Under the pieces are notes generated by a model, which was not told the DNA's origin, did not search any database, and saw only the letters and a program-made list of their open reading frames with translations. Both the position numbers and the translations under genes were made by a program. A DNA stretch of 64,000 bases from an uncultured Bacteroidales bacterium. Its GTDB lineage: Bacteria; Bacteroidota; Bacteroidia; Bacteroidales; F082. Position 1 is the stretch's first letter. The number at the start of each line of letters is the position of its first letter. The stretch lies in NCBI GenBank assembly GCA_947303085.1, contig CAMYXP010000003.1:220459-284458 (forward strand). The letters run 5' to 3'. Shown piece by piece: positions 27,174 through 35,251 of the stretch.

Positions 27174-27181
27174 TATTTTTG
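27174..27181 (+). promoter_or_regulatory. -7 promoter element of glmS
   Basis: TATTTTTG, 39 bp before the ATG. No glmS ribozyme-like leader is present. Confidence 0.55.
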
Positions 27182-27220
27182 CATGTTGAAAAATATTTTT
27201 TGATTTAAATCATTATAAAA

Positions 27221-29068
27221 ATGTGCGGAATTGTAGCATACATTGGTAAAAAAGACGCTTATCCTATTTTAATTAATGGATTGAAACGTCTGGAATATCG
27301 TGGCTATGACAGTGCCGGAGTAGCATTGTTAAACGATAAAAACGAACTCAACGTTTACAAGACAAAAGGCAAAGTCTCTGATTTAGAGGCATTTACCAAA
27401 TCCAAGGATATCAGCGGCCACATAGGTATCGCTCACACACGTTGGGCCACTCACGGCGAGCCTAATGACATCAACGCACACCCGCACCTCTCACGTTCAG
27501 GCAACATCGCTTTGATTCACAACGGAATCATCGAGAATTACCTTACAATCAGAAAGGAACTTGAGAATCGCGGTTATGAGTTTAAGTCAAGCACCGACAC
27601 TGAGGTTTTGGTGAATCTCATTGAAGATGTGCAGCTTACGCAGAAAGTCGACCTTTTTGAGGCCACACGTATCGCTTTGAACCACGTGAACGGCGCTTAT
27701 GCCATAGCTTTGATTGAAAAAGGTCATCCCGACACATTGGTTGCAGCGCGTAAAGGCAGTCCGATGGTTGTCGGAATCGGCAAAAACGAGTTCTTCATCG
27801 CTTCCGACGCCACCCCTATCGTCGGTTTGACATCGAAGGTGGTTTACATTGAAAATGAAGAGGTTATGAAGGTGAAGCTCGGCGAAGACCTGAAGCTCAA
27901 GACCATCGACGATGTTGAGATCACACCTTATATTCAAAAGCTCCAGCTGAACCTCGAGTCAATCGAGAAAGGCGGCTTCGACCACTTCATGCTGAAGGAG
28001 ATTTACGAGCAGCCTACTACAGTGCGCGACACGATGCGCGGCCGTCTGCACGCCGACCTCGGCACCGTGACACTCGGCGGCATCTTCGATTATGAAAAGA
28101 AGATCCTCAACGCCCGCAACATCATCATCGTGGCTTGCGGAACATCATGGCACGCAGGACTTGTGGGCAGTTACCTTATTGAATTATATTCAGGCATCCG
28201 CGTGAAGGTGGAGTATGCTTCGGAGTTCCGTTATCGTAACCCTGTCATATTCCCTGACGATGTCGTCATCGCCATCTCACAGTCGGGCGAGACAGCCGAC
28301 ACCCTTGCAGCCATTGAGATTGCGAAGGAGAAAGGCGCTACGGTTCTTGGCATCTGCAACGTCATCGGCTCATCGATTTCGCGTGTCACCGACGCTGGCG
28401 TTTACACACACGCAGGTCCGGAAATCGGTGTGGCTTCAACGAAGGCGTTTACAGCACAGGTGGCGGTTCTCACGATGTTCGCCATACGTCTTGCCGAACT
28501 CACAGGCTACATCCCGAAGTCGAAGATCATGGAACTAATCCACGAACTTGATTTGATTCCTGAAAAGATTAAGACAACTTTGGAGAGAAGCAAAGACATC
28601 ACCAAAGAGATTGCAATGCAGATGAAAGACGTCCACAACGCCTTGTATCTCGGCCGTTTGCAGAACTTCCCTGTCGCCCTCGAAGGCGCTCTCAAGCTGA
28701 AAGAGATCTCTTACATCCATGCCGAAGGCTATCCGGCGGCAGAGATGAAACACGGCCCTATCGCATTGATAGACAAAGACATGCCTGTCATCTTCATCGC
28801 GACAAACAAATCAACTTACGAGAAAGTCGTTTCCAACGTTCAGGAGGTCAAGGCTCGTCAAGGTAAGATTATCAGCGTGGTGACTGAAGGTGATGTTTTG
28901 GTGAAGGAGATGTCGGACTACGTCATCGAGATCCCTGATACTGAATGCACTTACGCGCCGTTGCTGGCTACTATCCCGTTGCAGCTCCTCGCCTACTACA
29001 TCGCTGTGTACCGCGGATGCAACGTCGACCAGCCTCGTAACTTGGCAAAATCTGTTACAGTTGAATAA
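27221..29068 (+). CDS. glmS: glutamine-fructose-6-phosphate aminotransferase (isomerizing)
   Basis: A 615-residue enzyme making glucosamine-6-phosphate, the entry to UDP-GlcNAc. The N-terminal MCGIVAYIG supplies the glutaminase Cys nucleophile after Met removal; THGEPNDINAHPH and STDTEVLV complete that domain. Two SIS domains follow (ACGTSWHAG, SQSGETADTL, and GRLQNFPVALEGALKLKE), and the protein ends QPRNLAKSVTVE. The gene is divergent from the Hdr-like operon. RapZ regulates glmS in Enterobacteria via sRNAs; a RapZ-domain protein is encoded in this window, but no such circuit is visible here. Confidence 0.97.
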   Translation: MCGIVAYIGKKDAYPILINGLKRLEYRGYDSAGVALLNDKNELNVYKTKGKVSDLEAFTKSKDISGHIGIAHTRWATHGEPNDINAHPHLSRSGNIALIHNGIIENYLTIRKELENRGYEFKSSTDTEVLVNLIEDVQLTQKVDLFEATRIALNHVNGAYAIALIEKGHPDTLVAARKGSPMVVGIGKNEFFIASDATPIVGLTSKVVYIENEEVMKVKLGEDLKLKTIDDVEITPYIQKLQLNLESIEKGGFDHFMLKEIYEQPTTVRDTMRGRLHADLGTVTLGGIFDYEKKILNARNIIIVACGTSWHAGLVGSYLIELYSGIRVKVEYASEFRYRNPVIFPDDVVIAISQSGETADTLAAIEIAKEKGATVLGICNVIGSSISRVTDAGVYTHAGPEIGVASTKAFTAQVAVLTMFAIRLAELTGYIPKSKIMELIHELDLIPEKIKTTLERSKDITKEIAMQMKDVHNALYLGRLQNFPVALEGALKLKEISYIHAEGYPAAEMKHGPIALIDKDMPVIFIATNKSTYEKVVSNVQEVKARQGKIISVVTEGDVLVKEMSDYVIEIPDTECTYAPLLATIPLQLLAYYIAVYRGCNVDQPRNLAKSVTVE

Positions 29069-29075
29069 AAATAGA

Positions 29076-29098
29076 GTTAGATGACGATGTCGTCTAAC
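29076..29098. terminator. bidirectional terminator between glmS and the nitroreductase gene
   Basis: GTTAGATGAC and GTCGTCTAAC pair around a GAT loop (10-bp stem with one G-T). U-rich sequence lies on both sides (TTTATTTT on plus, TATTTTTATTC on minus). The hairpin lies within the last codons of the minus-strand nitroreductase gene. Confidence 0.75.
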
Positions 29099-29709
29099 TT
29101 TATTTTCGGCACATAATGCACGCCGTCGACACGGTAATATGCTCTGCTTTCATCGACTGAAATCGGTGTCAGTTTGATATTTTCCGCCCCTTTTCCTACA
29201 GCTAAAATGGCTAAAGGCTCACATTTCAAGTCGAAATGCTCCATAATATTTGCTTTGTTGAAGGCGCAAATCATCACGCAGTTGAGACCCATCTCGGTAG
29301 CTTTCAGCGACATGCTCTGCAACGAGATGCCAAGGTCGATGTCAATGATTTTTGTCTCCTGTGCCGAGGTGCAGACGATGATAAACGCCTCAGGCTCAGT
29401 GCCTTCGTAAGGAAGATGCAGCTCAGGCAACATGCCGCCAAGTTTGATGTTCTTCAAAACAAAATCAGCGTCCTCGCCTTTCGTCACGAGCTTGAAACGC
29501 AGCACCTGCTGGTTCTTTCCCGATGCGATTTTTATGTTCACATTCACAATACGTTTCAACATGTCGTTGGTCACCACAAAATCCTTTTTGTAGCCACGAC
29601 AGCTGCGGTTTTTCTCGAACAGCATATCAAGCGATACATGCTTAGTAGTTGATTTTCTTGAACTTGAAGAAAACTCTTCCATACGCTTCTCTAAATATCC
29701 GTCTGCCAT
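29077..29709 (-). CDS. nitroreductase family protein
   Basis: 210 residues of the FMN-dependent nitroreductase fold: FEKNRSCRGYKKDF near residues 30-43 (flavin-phosphate contact), IASGKNQQVLRF, and DIDLGISLQSMSLKATEMGLN in the central helix. The physiological substrate is unknown; such proteins reduce quinones, nitro groups or flavins with NAD(P)H. The leader, about 140 nt from the promoter element at 29845-29852, contains an inverted pair of palindromic repeats. The coding end doubles as the terminator stem. Confidence 0.88.
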   Translation of the reverse strand: MADGYLEKRMEEFSSSSRKSTTKHVSLDMLFEKNRSCRGYKKDFVVTNDMLKRIVNVNIKIASGKNQQVLRFKLVTKGEDADFVLKNIKLGGMLPELHLPYEGTEPEAFIIVCTSAQETKIIDIDLGISLQSMSLKATEMGLNCVMICAFNKANIMEHFDLKCEPLAILAVGKGAENIKLTPISVDESRAYYRVDGVHYVPKIKLDDIVI

Positions 29710-29753
29710 ATTTTTATAGTTTGAAGTTAGCAGTTACCAGTTTTTTTCTCCCT

Positions 29754-29840
29754 GTCATTTCGAGCGTAACGAAGTGAAGTCGAGAAATCTCATAATTTGA
29801 AGGAGATTTCTCCATTCCGCTCCGCTCCAGTCGAAATGAC
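29754..29840. repeat. inverted pair of dispersed palindromic elements (intergenic)
   Basis: TGTCATTTCGAGCG...GAGAAATCTCATA (29754-29793) faces AGGAGATTTCTCC...CAGTCGAAATGAC (29801-29840). It has the same arrangement as in ribD, here in the 5' leader of the nitroreductase gene. Confidence 0.85.
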
Positions 29841-29844
29841 GAGG

Positions 29845-29852
29845 CAAAAATA
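29845..29852 (-). promoter_or_regulatory. -7 promoter element of the nitroreductase gene
   Basis: TATTTTTG on the minus strand just outside the palindromic pair, so the pair would be in the mRNA leader. Confidence 0.5.
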
Positions 29853-29897
29853 CAAAAAAAACTAATGGCTAATAGCTAATGGCTAATGGCTTTTTTG

Positions 29898-29905
29898 TAT
29901 ATTTG
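29898..29905 (+). promoter_or_regulatory. -7 promoter element of the DUF5686 gene
   Basis: TATATTTG (TAnnTTTG), 17 bp before the ATG at 29923. A GCTAATGGC simple repeat lies just upstream at 29863-29892. Confidence 0.55.
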
Positions 29906-29922
29906 CATTCAAATTAATCTTG

Positions 29923-32301
29923 ATGACTTTTAAAAAGTATATAATACTTGTAATTCTAATAATAGCCGCAGTTATCGCTAACGCTCAGATTTTCAGCGTG
30001 AACGGCACCGTTTTGGACAGCGTCACGAAGCAGAAACTGGCGTTTGTAAACATCATAGTCAACGACGACGGCACGTTCGGAACCACCACCGACATCGACG
30101 GAACCTTCAGCATACACAGCAAAAAGGAGATAAAAACACTCACCTTTTCTTACGTAGGATATCACAAAAAAACTGTAGCGATTGAATTTCTAAACAACAA
30201 ATCGAATAAAATATTTCTTCAACCGGTAAGCTACAAGCTTCAGGAAGTAACAGTGTTTGCTGGCGAAAACCCGGCGCACCGCATCATCGACAGCGTAGTG
30301 AAAAACCGTCGCCGCAACAACCCCGAAATGCTTGATTATTACTCATATACAATCTACGACCGCATGGTTTTGACCGTCGACACCACCGAGGTCACCGACT
30401 CGATGTTCGTCGATTTTGGAAAGCTCTGGCGCGAGAACGATTTGATGGTGATGGAGACCGTTTCGGAGCAGTTTCATAAGAAACCCAACAAAAACAAGCG
30501 CGAAATCAAGGCCAACATTGTGTCGGGACTGAAAAATCCGATGTATTTCTACATACTGGACGGCATGCAAAGCTCTCATTTTTATAATGATTTCATCACC
30601 GTTTACGAGAAAAACTATGTCAACCCGATAACGCCGGGCAGCAAGTCGAGGTACTTTTTCGGTCTCGAAAGCGTGATGCCGACAGCCCAAGGCGACTCCT
30701 TATATATAATATCGTTCAAGCCGCGCCGCGGAGCCACTTTTGAGGCGCTAAAAGGCGTCATGACAATCACTTCCGACGGCTGGGCTATCGTCAACGTGAA
30801 GGCTGAAGCCGCCGACAAGTCCAACACCTTAGACGTTAAAATTCAGCAGCTTTACTCAAAAATCAACGATTCAGTGTGGTTTCCGATGCAGCTCAACACC
30901 GACATCATTTTCCTGAGGATGTACGCATATAACGGCACTTTGGCAATTGGCGCCGGAAAACCCGAACTCACCAACACCTCTCTCAACGGCATCGGGAAAA
31001 GCTATATCTCCAACATCAATATCACCGAACCTATTGATAATAAGAAGTTTGGCTCCACCGACATCGAGTTGGCCGAAGACTCAGGGATGAAAGACGAGGC
31101 TTATTGGAAATATTATCGCAACGACAGTCTAAATCAAAGAATAATAAACACTTACAGGCTGGTAGACACCATAATGGAAGACGCCGGCATCGACCTCGAC
31201 AACCTCATGAACGCCACAACCAGCATACTCCAAGACGGCTCAATTCCATGGGGGATGTTTAATATTGGATTATCAGAAATATTGAATTATAACGTCGGCA
31301 ACAAGTTTTATCTCGGACTTGGCCTGAGAACCAACGAGAAATTATCGAAAACGCTAAGATTCGGCGGCTATTACGGCTATTGGTTCGGTCCAAAACACTC
31401 CAATTATGGCGGAGATATAGACATCAAGTTCAATCGCAGGCAAGACTTTGGTTTGCAACTCGCTTTTGACCATATTTACCAGGCTGTCGGCGACTATGGT
31501 ATTTTAAACGGCGCCTACAACGCCCTCGACGAAAGCTGTTTCAAATATCATTATATTAATTGGACGACTTTAAATACTACCGCGTCAGCTGAGTTATACA
31601 CTCGTTTTGCCAAGGTTTGCAAAGGTTTTGTGAGATTCAACCTCAGCGACAAGGAGATGTATGATGAAACTTTCCGTATAACAACCCTCGATTTCAAGGT
31701 CAGGATAGCTCCAGGCGAGCGTTATATGCTCACCAACAAAGGCTTGGCGACAGTCACCACAGGCCGACCGATAATCTGGCTATCCTATCAAAAAGGATTG
31801 AAAGGAGTGTTGGATTGTCCGTTCAATTTCGACAAGATTCAGTTACAGCTAACTTATTCATTGTTAACACGTTATCTCGGAAAATCAACAGTGACCTTGC
31901 AGGCAGGATACGTGTTTGGCGATGTCCCGCTGTTCGAGAATTTCAACATCTATGGCAACAACTATGGTGATGTATCGCTTTATTGCGAGGAAAGTTTCGC
32001 CACCATGCTTATCAACGAGTTTATTTGCGACAGTTACGCCCTGCTTTTCTTCAATCACAATTTCGGTAAGTTATTCAAAACCAAATACTTCAGTCCAGAA
32101 TTCATCTTCGCTACCAACATCGGCTGGGGTAATCCAGACATGAATGACGGATTCTATGAAAGCGGTCTCGTTTTAGATAACATATTGAAAATCAGCATCG
32201 CGAAGCTCGGTTTCGGTGTCTATTACCGTTACGGAGCCAACTCATTCGACGATGTCGCTGATAACTTCGCCTACAAACTCAAAATCTCGTTAGCGTTCTA
32301 G
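29923..32301 (+). CDS. DUF5686 outer-membrane protein with carboxypeptidase-like regulatory domain
   Basis: 792 residues. Signal peptide to about residue 21 (IANA). Residues about 24-105 form a CarboxypepD-regulatory-like beta domain (SVNGTVLDSVTKQKLAFVNI, TDIDGTFSI, SYVGYHKK) as in TonB-dependent receptors. The rest matches DUF5686: HRIIDSVVKNRRRNNPE near residue 120, and a C-terminal half of amphipathic strands with aromatic girdles ending KLKISLAF, consistent with a beta-barrel. Function is unknown; outer-membrane location is inferred. A TTG at 29920 directly before the ATG is not used. It overlaps the convergent kinase gene by 4 nt. Confidence 0.85.
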   Translation: MTFKKYIILVILIIAAVIANAQIFSVNGTVLDSVTKQKLAFVNIIVNDDGTFGTTTDIDGTFSIHSKKEIKTLTFSYVGYHKKTVAIEFLNNKSNKIFLQPVSYKLQEVTVFAGENPAHRIIDSVVKNRRRNNPEMLDYYSYTIYDRMVLTVDTTEVTDSMFVDFGKLWRENDLMVMETVSEQFHKKPNKNKREIKANIVSGLKNPMYFYILDGMQSSHFYNDFITVYEKNYVNPITPGSKSRYFFGLESVMPTAQGDSLYIISFKPRRGATFEALKGVMTITSDGWAIVNVKAEAADKSNTLDVKIQQLYSKINDSVWFPMQLNTDIIFLRMYAYNGTLAIGAGKPELTNTSLNGIGKSYISNINITEPIDNKKFGSTDIELAEDSGMKDEAYWKYYRNDSLNQRIINTYRLVDTIMEDAGIDLDNLMNATTSILQDGSIPWGMFNIGLSEILNYNVGNKFYLGLGLRTNEKLSKTLRFGGYYGYWFGPKHSNYGGDIDIKFNRRQDFGLQLAFDHIYQAVGDYGILNGAYNALDESCFKYHYINWTTLNTTASAELYTRFAKVCKGFVRFNLSDKEMYDETFRITTLDFKVRIAPGERYMLTNKGLATVTTGRPIIWLSYQKGLKGVLDCPFNFDKIQLQLTYSLLTRYLGKSTVTLQAGYVFGDVPLFENFNIYGNNYGDVSLYCEESFATMLINEFICDSYALLFFNHNFGKLFKTKYFSPEFIFATNIGWGNPDMNDGFYESGLVLDNILKISIAKLGFGVYYRYGANSFDDVADNFAYKLKISLAF

Positions 32302-33155
32302 TTTTTATAAAACTCAATCAACCCATCCATAGGATTTTTGAGGATTTTCGTGCATTTAATGTCATGATTTTCAAGCACTTGTAAGAGAATATCTTTAAAA
32401 ATGCAAGCGATTGAACCAACAAAACCGACGCTGTCATTCCGAGCGAAGCGAGGAATCTCATTATCTTTTGCAGAAACCATCAATGAAAATTTTATAAACT
32501 CTTCGAAACACAACCCCACAGTTTGTTTAATATATTGATTCTCAATATTTTCCGCTGCAAATCTTGCAAACTCAGCCAGATATTGCGACGGCTGTTCGCC
32601 TTGATAAACACGTTTCAAAAACGCATCTCTATTCAAATGATATTTTTCATCAAATTCAGCACGCAAATCATCAGGCATCAAACCCAAAAAATAATCGTGA
32701 ACAATGCGTTTCCCGATATAGCAGCCACTACCCTCGTCACCAATCATAAATCCAAGAGACACAACACTTTGCGTGATTTTTTCACCATCATAAACACAGG
32801 CGTTCGAGCCGGTTCCAAGAATACATGCGACGCCTGGATTCTTGCCGAAAAGCGCATGGCAAGCACCTAAAGTATCGGGGTAAACCTCAATCTTTGCTTT
32901 ATTTACAAACTTCTCAAAAATCGCACTGATCTTATCCTGATTAGCCTGACTTCCACAGCCTGAGCCATAAAAAATGACTCTTTCAATACTTTGATTATCA
33001 ATATTTTCCAAAGATTTTTCAATAATCTCAGATATCAATTTCTCTTCACAAAAATTAGGATTAAAACCGTTGGAAACGAATCTCGAAACGACAACATCGC
33101 CGTTTAAAAGCGCCCACTCGGCTTTCGTTGAGCCACAGTCACAAACAAGCAACAT
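32298..33155 (-). CDS. N-acetylglucosamine-kinase-like ATPase (BadF/BadG/BcrA family)
   Basis: 285 residues of the ASKHA fold: CDCGSTKAEWAL (phosphate 1) at residues 5-16, ACILGTGSNACVYDG (phosphate 2) near 110-124, MIGDEGSGCYIGKRIVHDYF near 137-156. Members phosphorylate GlcNAc or MurNAc (MurK type). With glmS, the AmgK-RapZ fusion and the MurU-like enzyme, it adds to the amino-sugar salvage theme. Residues about 232-242 (NEIPRFARND) are a palindromic repeat inserted in frame before the last beta-strand (VGFVGSIA). Confidence 0.88.
   Translation of the reverse strand: MLLVCDCGSTKAEWALLNGDVVVSRFVSNGFNPNFCEEKLISEIIEKSLENIDNQSIERVIFYGSGCGSQANQDKISAIFEKFVNKAKIEVYPDTLGACHALFGKNPGVACILGTGSNACVYDGEKITQSVVSLGFMIGDEGSGCYIGKRIVHDYFLGLMPDDLRAEFDEKYHLNRDAFLKRVYQGEQPSQYLAEFARFAAENIENQYIKQTVGLCFEEFIKFSLMVSAKDNEIPRFARNDSVGFVGSIACIFKDILLQVLENHDIKCTKILKNPMDGLIEFYKN
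32432..32460. repeat. dispersed palindromic element inside the GlcNAc-kinase-like gene
   Basis: TGTCATTCCGAGCGAAGC then GAGGAATCTCA, the short form also seen at 11017-11050. Read on the minus strand as NEIPRFARND. Confidence 0.8.
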
Positions 33156-33172
33156 ATTTGTATTTTTTTTTG

Positions 33173-33180
33173 CAAAATTA
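33173..33180 (-). promoter_or_regulatory. -7 promoter element of the kinase gene
   Basis: TAATTTTG on the minus strand, 17 bp before the start codon. Confidence 0.5.
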
Positions 33181-33225
33181 ATAAAAAGACTTTAGACCTT
33201 AGACATTAGACCTTAGTTTTTTAGT

Positions 33226-33263
33226 TATTTTTGTTACACTTATTAATATTATAGTTATTTTTG
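33226..33263 (+). promoter_or_regulatory. two tandem -7 elements upstream of speA
   Basis: TATTTTTG occurs at 33226-33233 and 33256-33263, each within AGTTATTTTTG, 30 bp apart. The second is followed by the palindromes TTTGCA-C-TGCAAA (33261-33273) and GTTTAA-C-TTTAAAC-like sequence (33280-33293). Confidence 0.5.
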
Positions 33264-33327
33264 CACTGCAAAATAATGTTTAACTTTAAACAGTGCGTAG
33301 CACTTGCATATTACTATGGGAAGAAGT

Positions 33328-35229
33328 ATGAGAAAATGGCGTGTTGAGGACTCGGCTGAGCTCTACAACATCAACAACTGGGGTATTAACTATTTCTCTA
33401 TCAATGAGAAAGGTAATGTCGTGGTGACGCCGCGTGAAGGTTGCGCCTCCGTCGATCTTCGTGAACTTGTCGACGAACTGCAGCTTCGCGACGTGTCGGC
33501 TCCTATGCTGATTCGTTTTCCTGACATCATCGACACCCGCATCGAGAAAATCGATTCCTGCTTCAAAGAAGCCGCGAAAGAGTACGATTATAAAGGCAAA
33601 AACTTCATCGTCTTCCCTATCAAGGTGAACCAGATGCGTCCGGTGGTTGAGGAAATCGTCAGCCACGGCAAGAAATTCAACATCGGACTGGAAGCCGGCT
33701 CAAAACCTGAGCTTCACGCAATCATTGCGTCGAACACCGACAGTGAATCTCTTATCATCTGCAACGGCTACAAAGACGAGAGTTTCATCGAATTGGCTTT
33801 ATTAGCTCAGAAGATGGGCCGCACCATCATCATTGTGGTTGAGAAAATGAACGAGCTTCGTCTGATCGCCAAGCTCTCGAAACAGCTGAAAGTGACTCCA
33901 AAGATTGGTATCCGCATCAAACTGGCGAGCTCCGGCGCAGGCAAATGGGAAGACTCAGGCGGCGATGCATCGAAATTCGGCCTCTCATCGTCAGAATTGC
34001 TCGAAGCCCTTGAATATCTTGAGAAAAACAATATGATGGACTGCCTGAAGCTGGTGCATTATCACATCGGCAGCCAGGTCACGAAAATCAGAAGCATAAA
34101 AATAGCTTTGAAGGAAGCCGCACAGTTCTACGTTCAGCTTCATAAGATGGGCTTTAACGTTGAGTTTGTCGACGTTGGTGGCGGTCTCGGTGTCGATTAC
34201 GACGGCACGCACTCAGCCAACAGCGCCAGCTCGGTCAACTACACGATTCAGGAATACGTCAACGACGCGATTTTCTCAATTGTCGATGCATGCGACAAGA
34301 ATAATCTCGCCCACCCTAACATAATCAATGAATCAGGACGCGCTCTTACGGCACACCACTCCGTTTTGATTATGGAAGTGCTTGAAACAGCGTCACTTCC
34401 GACATGGGACGACGACAACGAGAAGGTTGAAGACACCGACCACGAACTCATACACGACCTCTACGAGACTTGGGAGAACCTCACAAGCAAACAGTCGTCG
34501 ATGCTTGAGACATGGCACGACGCGCAGGAGATCCGCGAGGAAGCCCTCGACCTCTTCAATATGGGACTCCTCGACCTCAAGACACGCGCAAAGATTGAGC
34601 GTATCTTCTGGTCGGTCGCATTGGAAATCAATCAGTTGGCATCACATCAGAAACGTGTGCCTGATGAATTGCTCGCACTGCCTAAGTTATTGGCCGACAA
34701 ATACTTCTGCAACTTCTCGATGTTCCAATCACTGCCTGACGCTTGGGCTATCGACCAGGTGTTCCCTACCATGCCTATCCACCGCTTGAACGAATATCCT
34801 GACCGTGAGGCCACCTTGCAAGATATCACATGCGATTCCGACGGCAAGATGACCACTTACGTCACCGGTCACAGCTTGTCGCACAACCTTCCGGTTCATA
34901 CTCTCACCAAGAACGAGCCATATTATATTGGCGTGTTCCTCGTGGGCGCCTATCAGGAAATTTTGGGCGACATGCACAACCTCTTCGGCGACACCAACGC
35001 AGTTCACGTCTCCGTTGACGAGAAAGGTTATTATATCGACCAACTCATTGATGGTGAGACAGTTGCGGAAGTTCTTGAATACGTCCAATACAGTCCTAAA
35101 AAGCTTGTACGTACCGTCGAGTCATGGGTAACAAGCTGCGTGAAAGCCGGAAAGATCACTGTTGAAGAAGGAAAAGAATTTCTTTCGAATTACCGATCAG
35201 GTTTGTACGGTTACACGTACCTCGAATAA
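33328..35229 (+). CDS. speA: biosynthetic arginine decarboxylase
   Basis: A 633-residue PLP enzyme converting arginine to agmatine for polyamine synthesis. The start MRKWRVEDSAELYNI matches the N-terminus of Bacteroides SpeA; ATGs at 33316 and 33328 are both possible, and the second is chosen for that reason. Seen: FPIKVNQMRPVVEEI with the PLP lysine near residue 95, ASSGAGKWEDSGGDASKFG, HIGSQVTKIRSIK, VDVGGGLGVDYDGT (phosphate-binding glycine loop), ESGRALTAHHSV, and at the C-terminus YQEILGDMHNLFGDTN. Complete. The giant GH2-type gene follows after 22 nt. Confidence 0.96.
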   Translation: MRKWRVEDSAELYNINNWGINYFSINEKGNVVVTPREGCASVDLRELVDELQLRDVSAPMLIRFPDIIDTRIEKIDSCFKEAAKEYDYKGKNFIVFPIKVNQMRPVVEEIVSHGKKFNIGLEAGSKPELHAIIASNTDSESLIICNGYKDESFIELALLAQKMGRTIIIVVEKMNELRLIAKLSKQLKVTPKIGIRIKLASSGAGKWEDSGGDASKFGLSSSELLEALEYLEKNNMMDCLKLVHYHIGSQVTKIRSIKIALKEAAQFYVQLHKMGFNVEFVDVGGGLGVDYDGTHSANSASSVNYTIQEYVNDAIFSIVDACDKNNLAHPNIINESGRALTAHHSVLIMEVLETASLPTWDDDNEKVEDTDHELIHDLYETWENLTSKQSSMLETWHDAQEIREEALDLFNMGLLDLKTRAKIERIFWSVALEINQLASHQKRVPDELLALPKLLADKYFCNFSMFQSLPDAWAIDQVFPTMPIHRLNEYPDREATLQDITCDSDGKMTTYVTGHSLSHNLPVHTLTKNEPYYIGVFLVGAYQEILGDMHNLFGDTNAVHVSVDEKGYYIDQLIDGETVAEVLEYVQYSPKKLVRTVESWVTSCVKAGKITVEEGKEFLSNYRSGLYGYTYLE

Positions 35230-35251
35230 AGCTTATTGTAACTAATTAACT

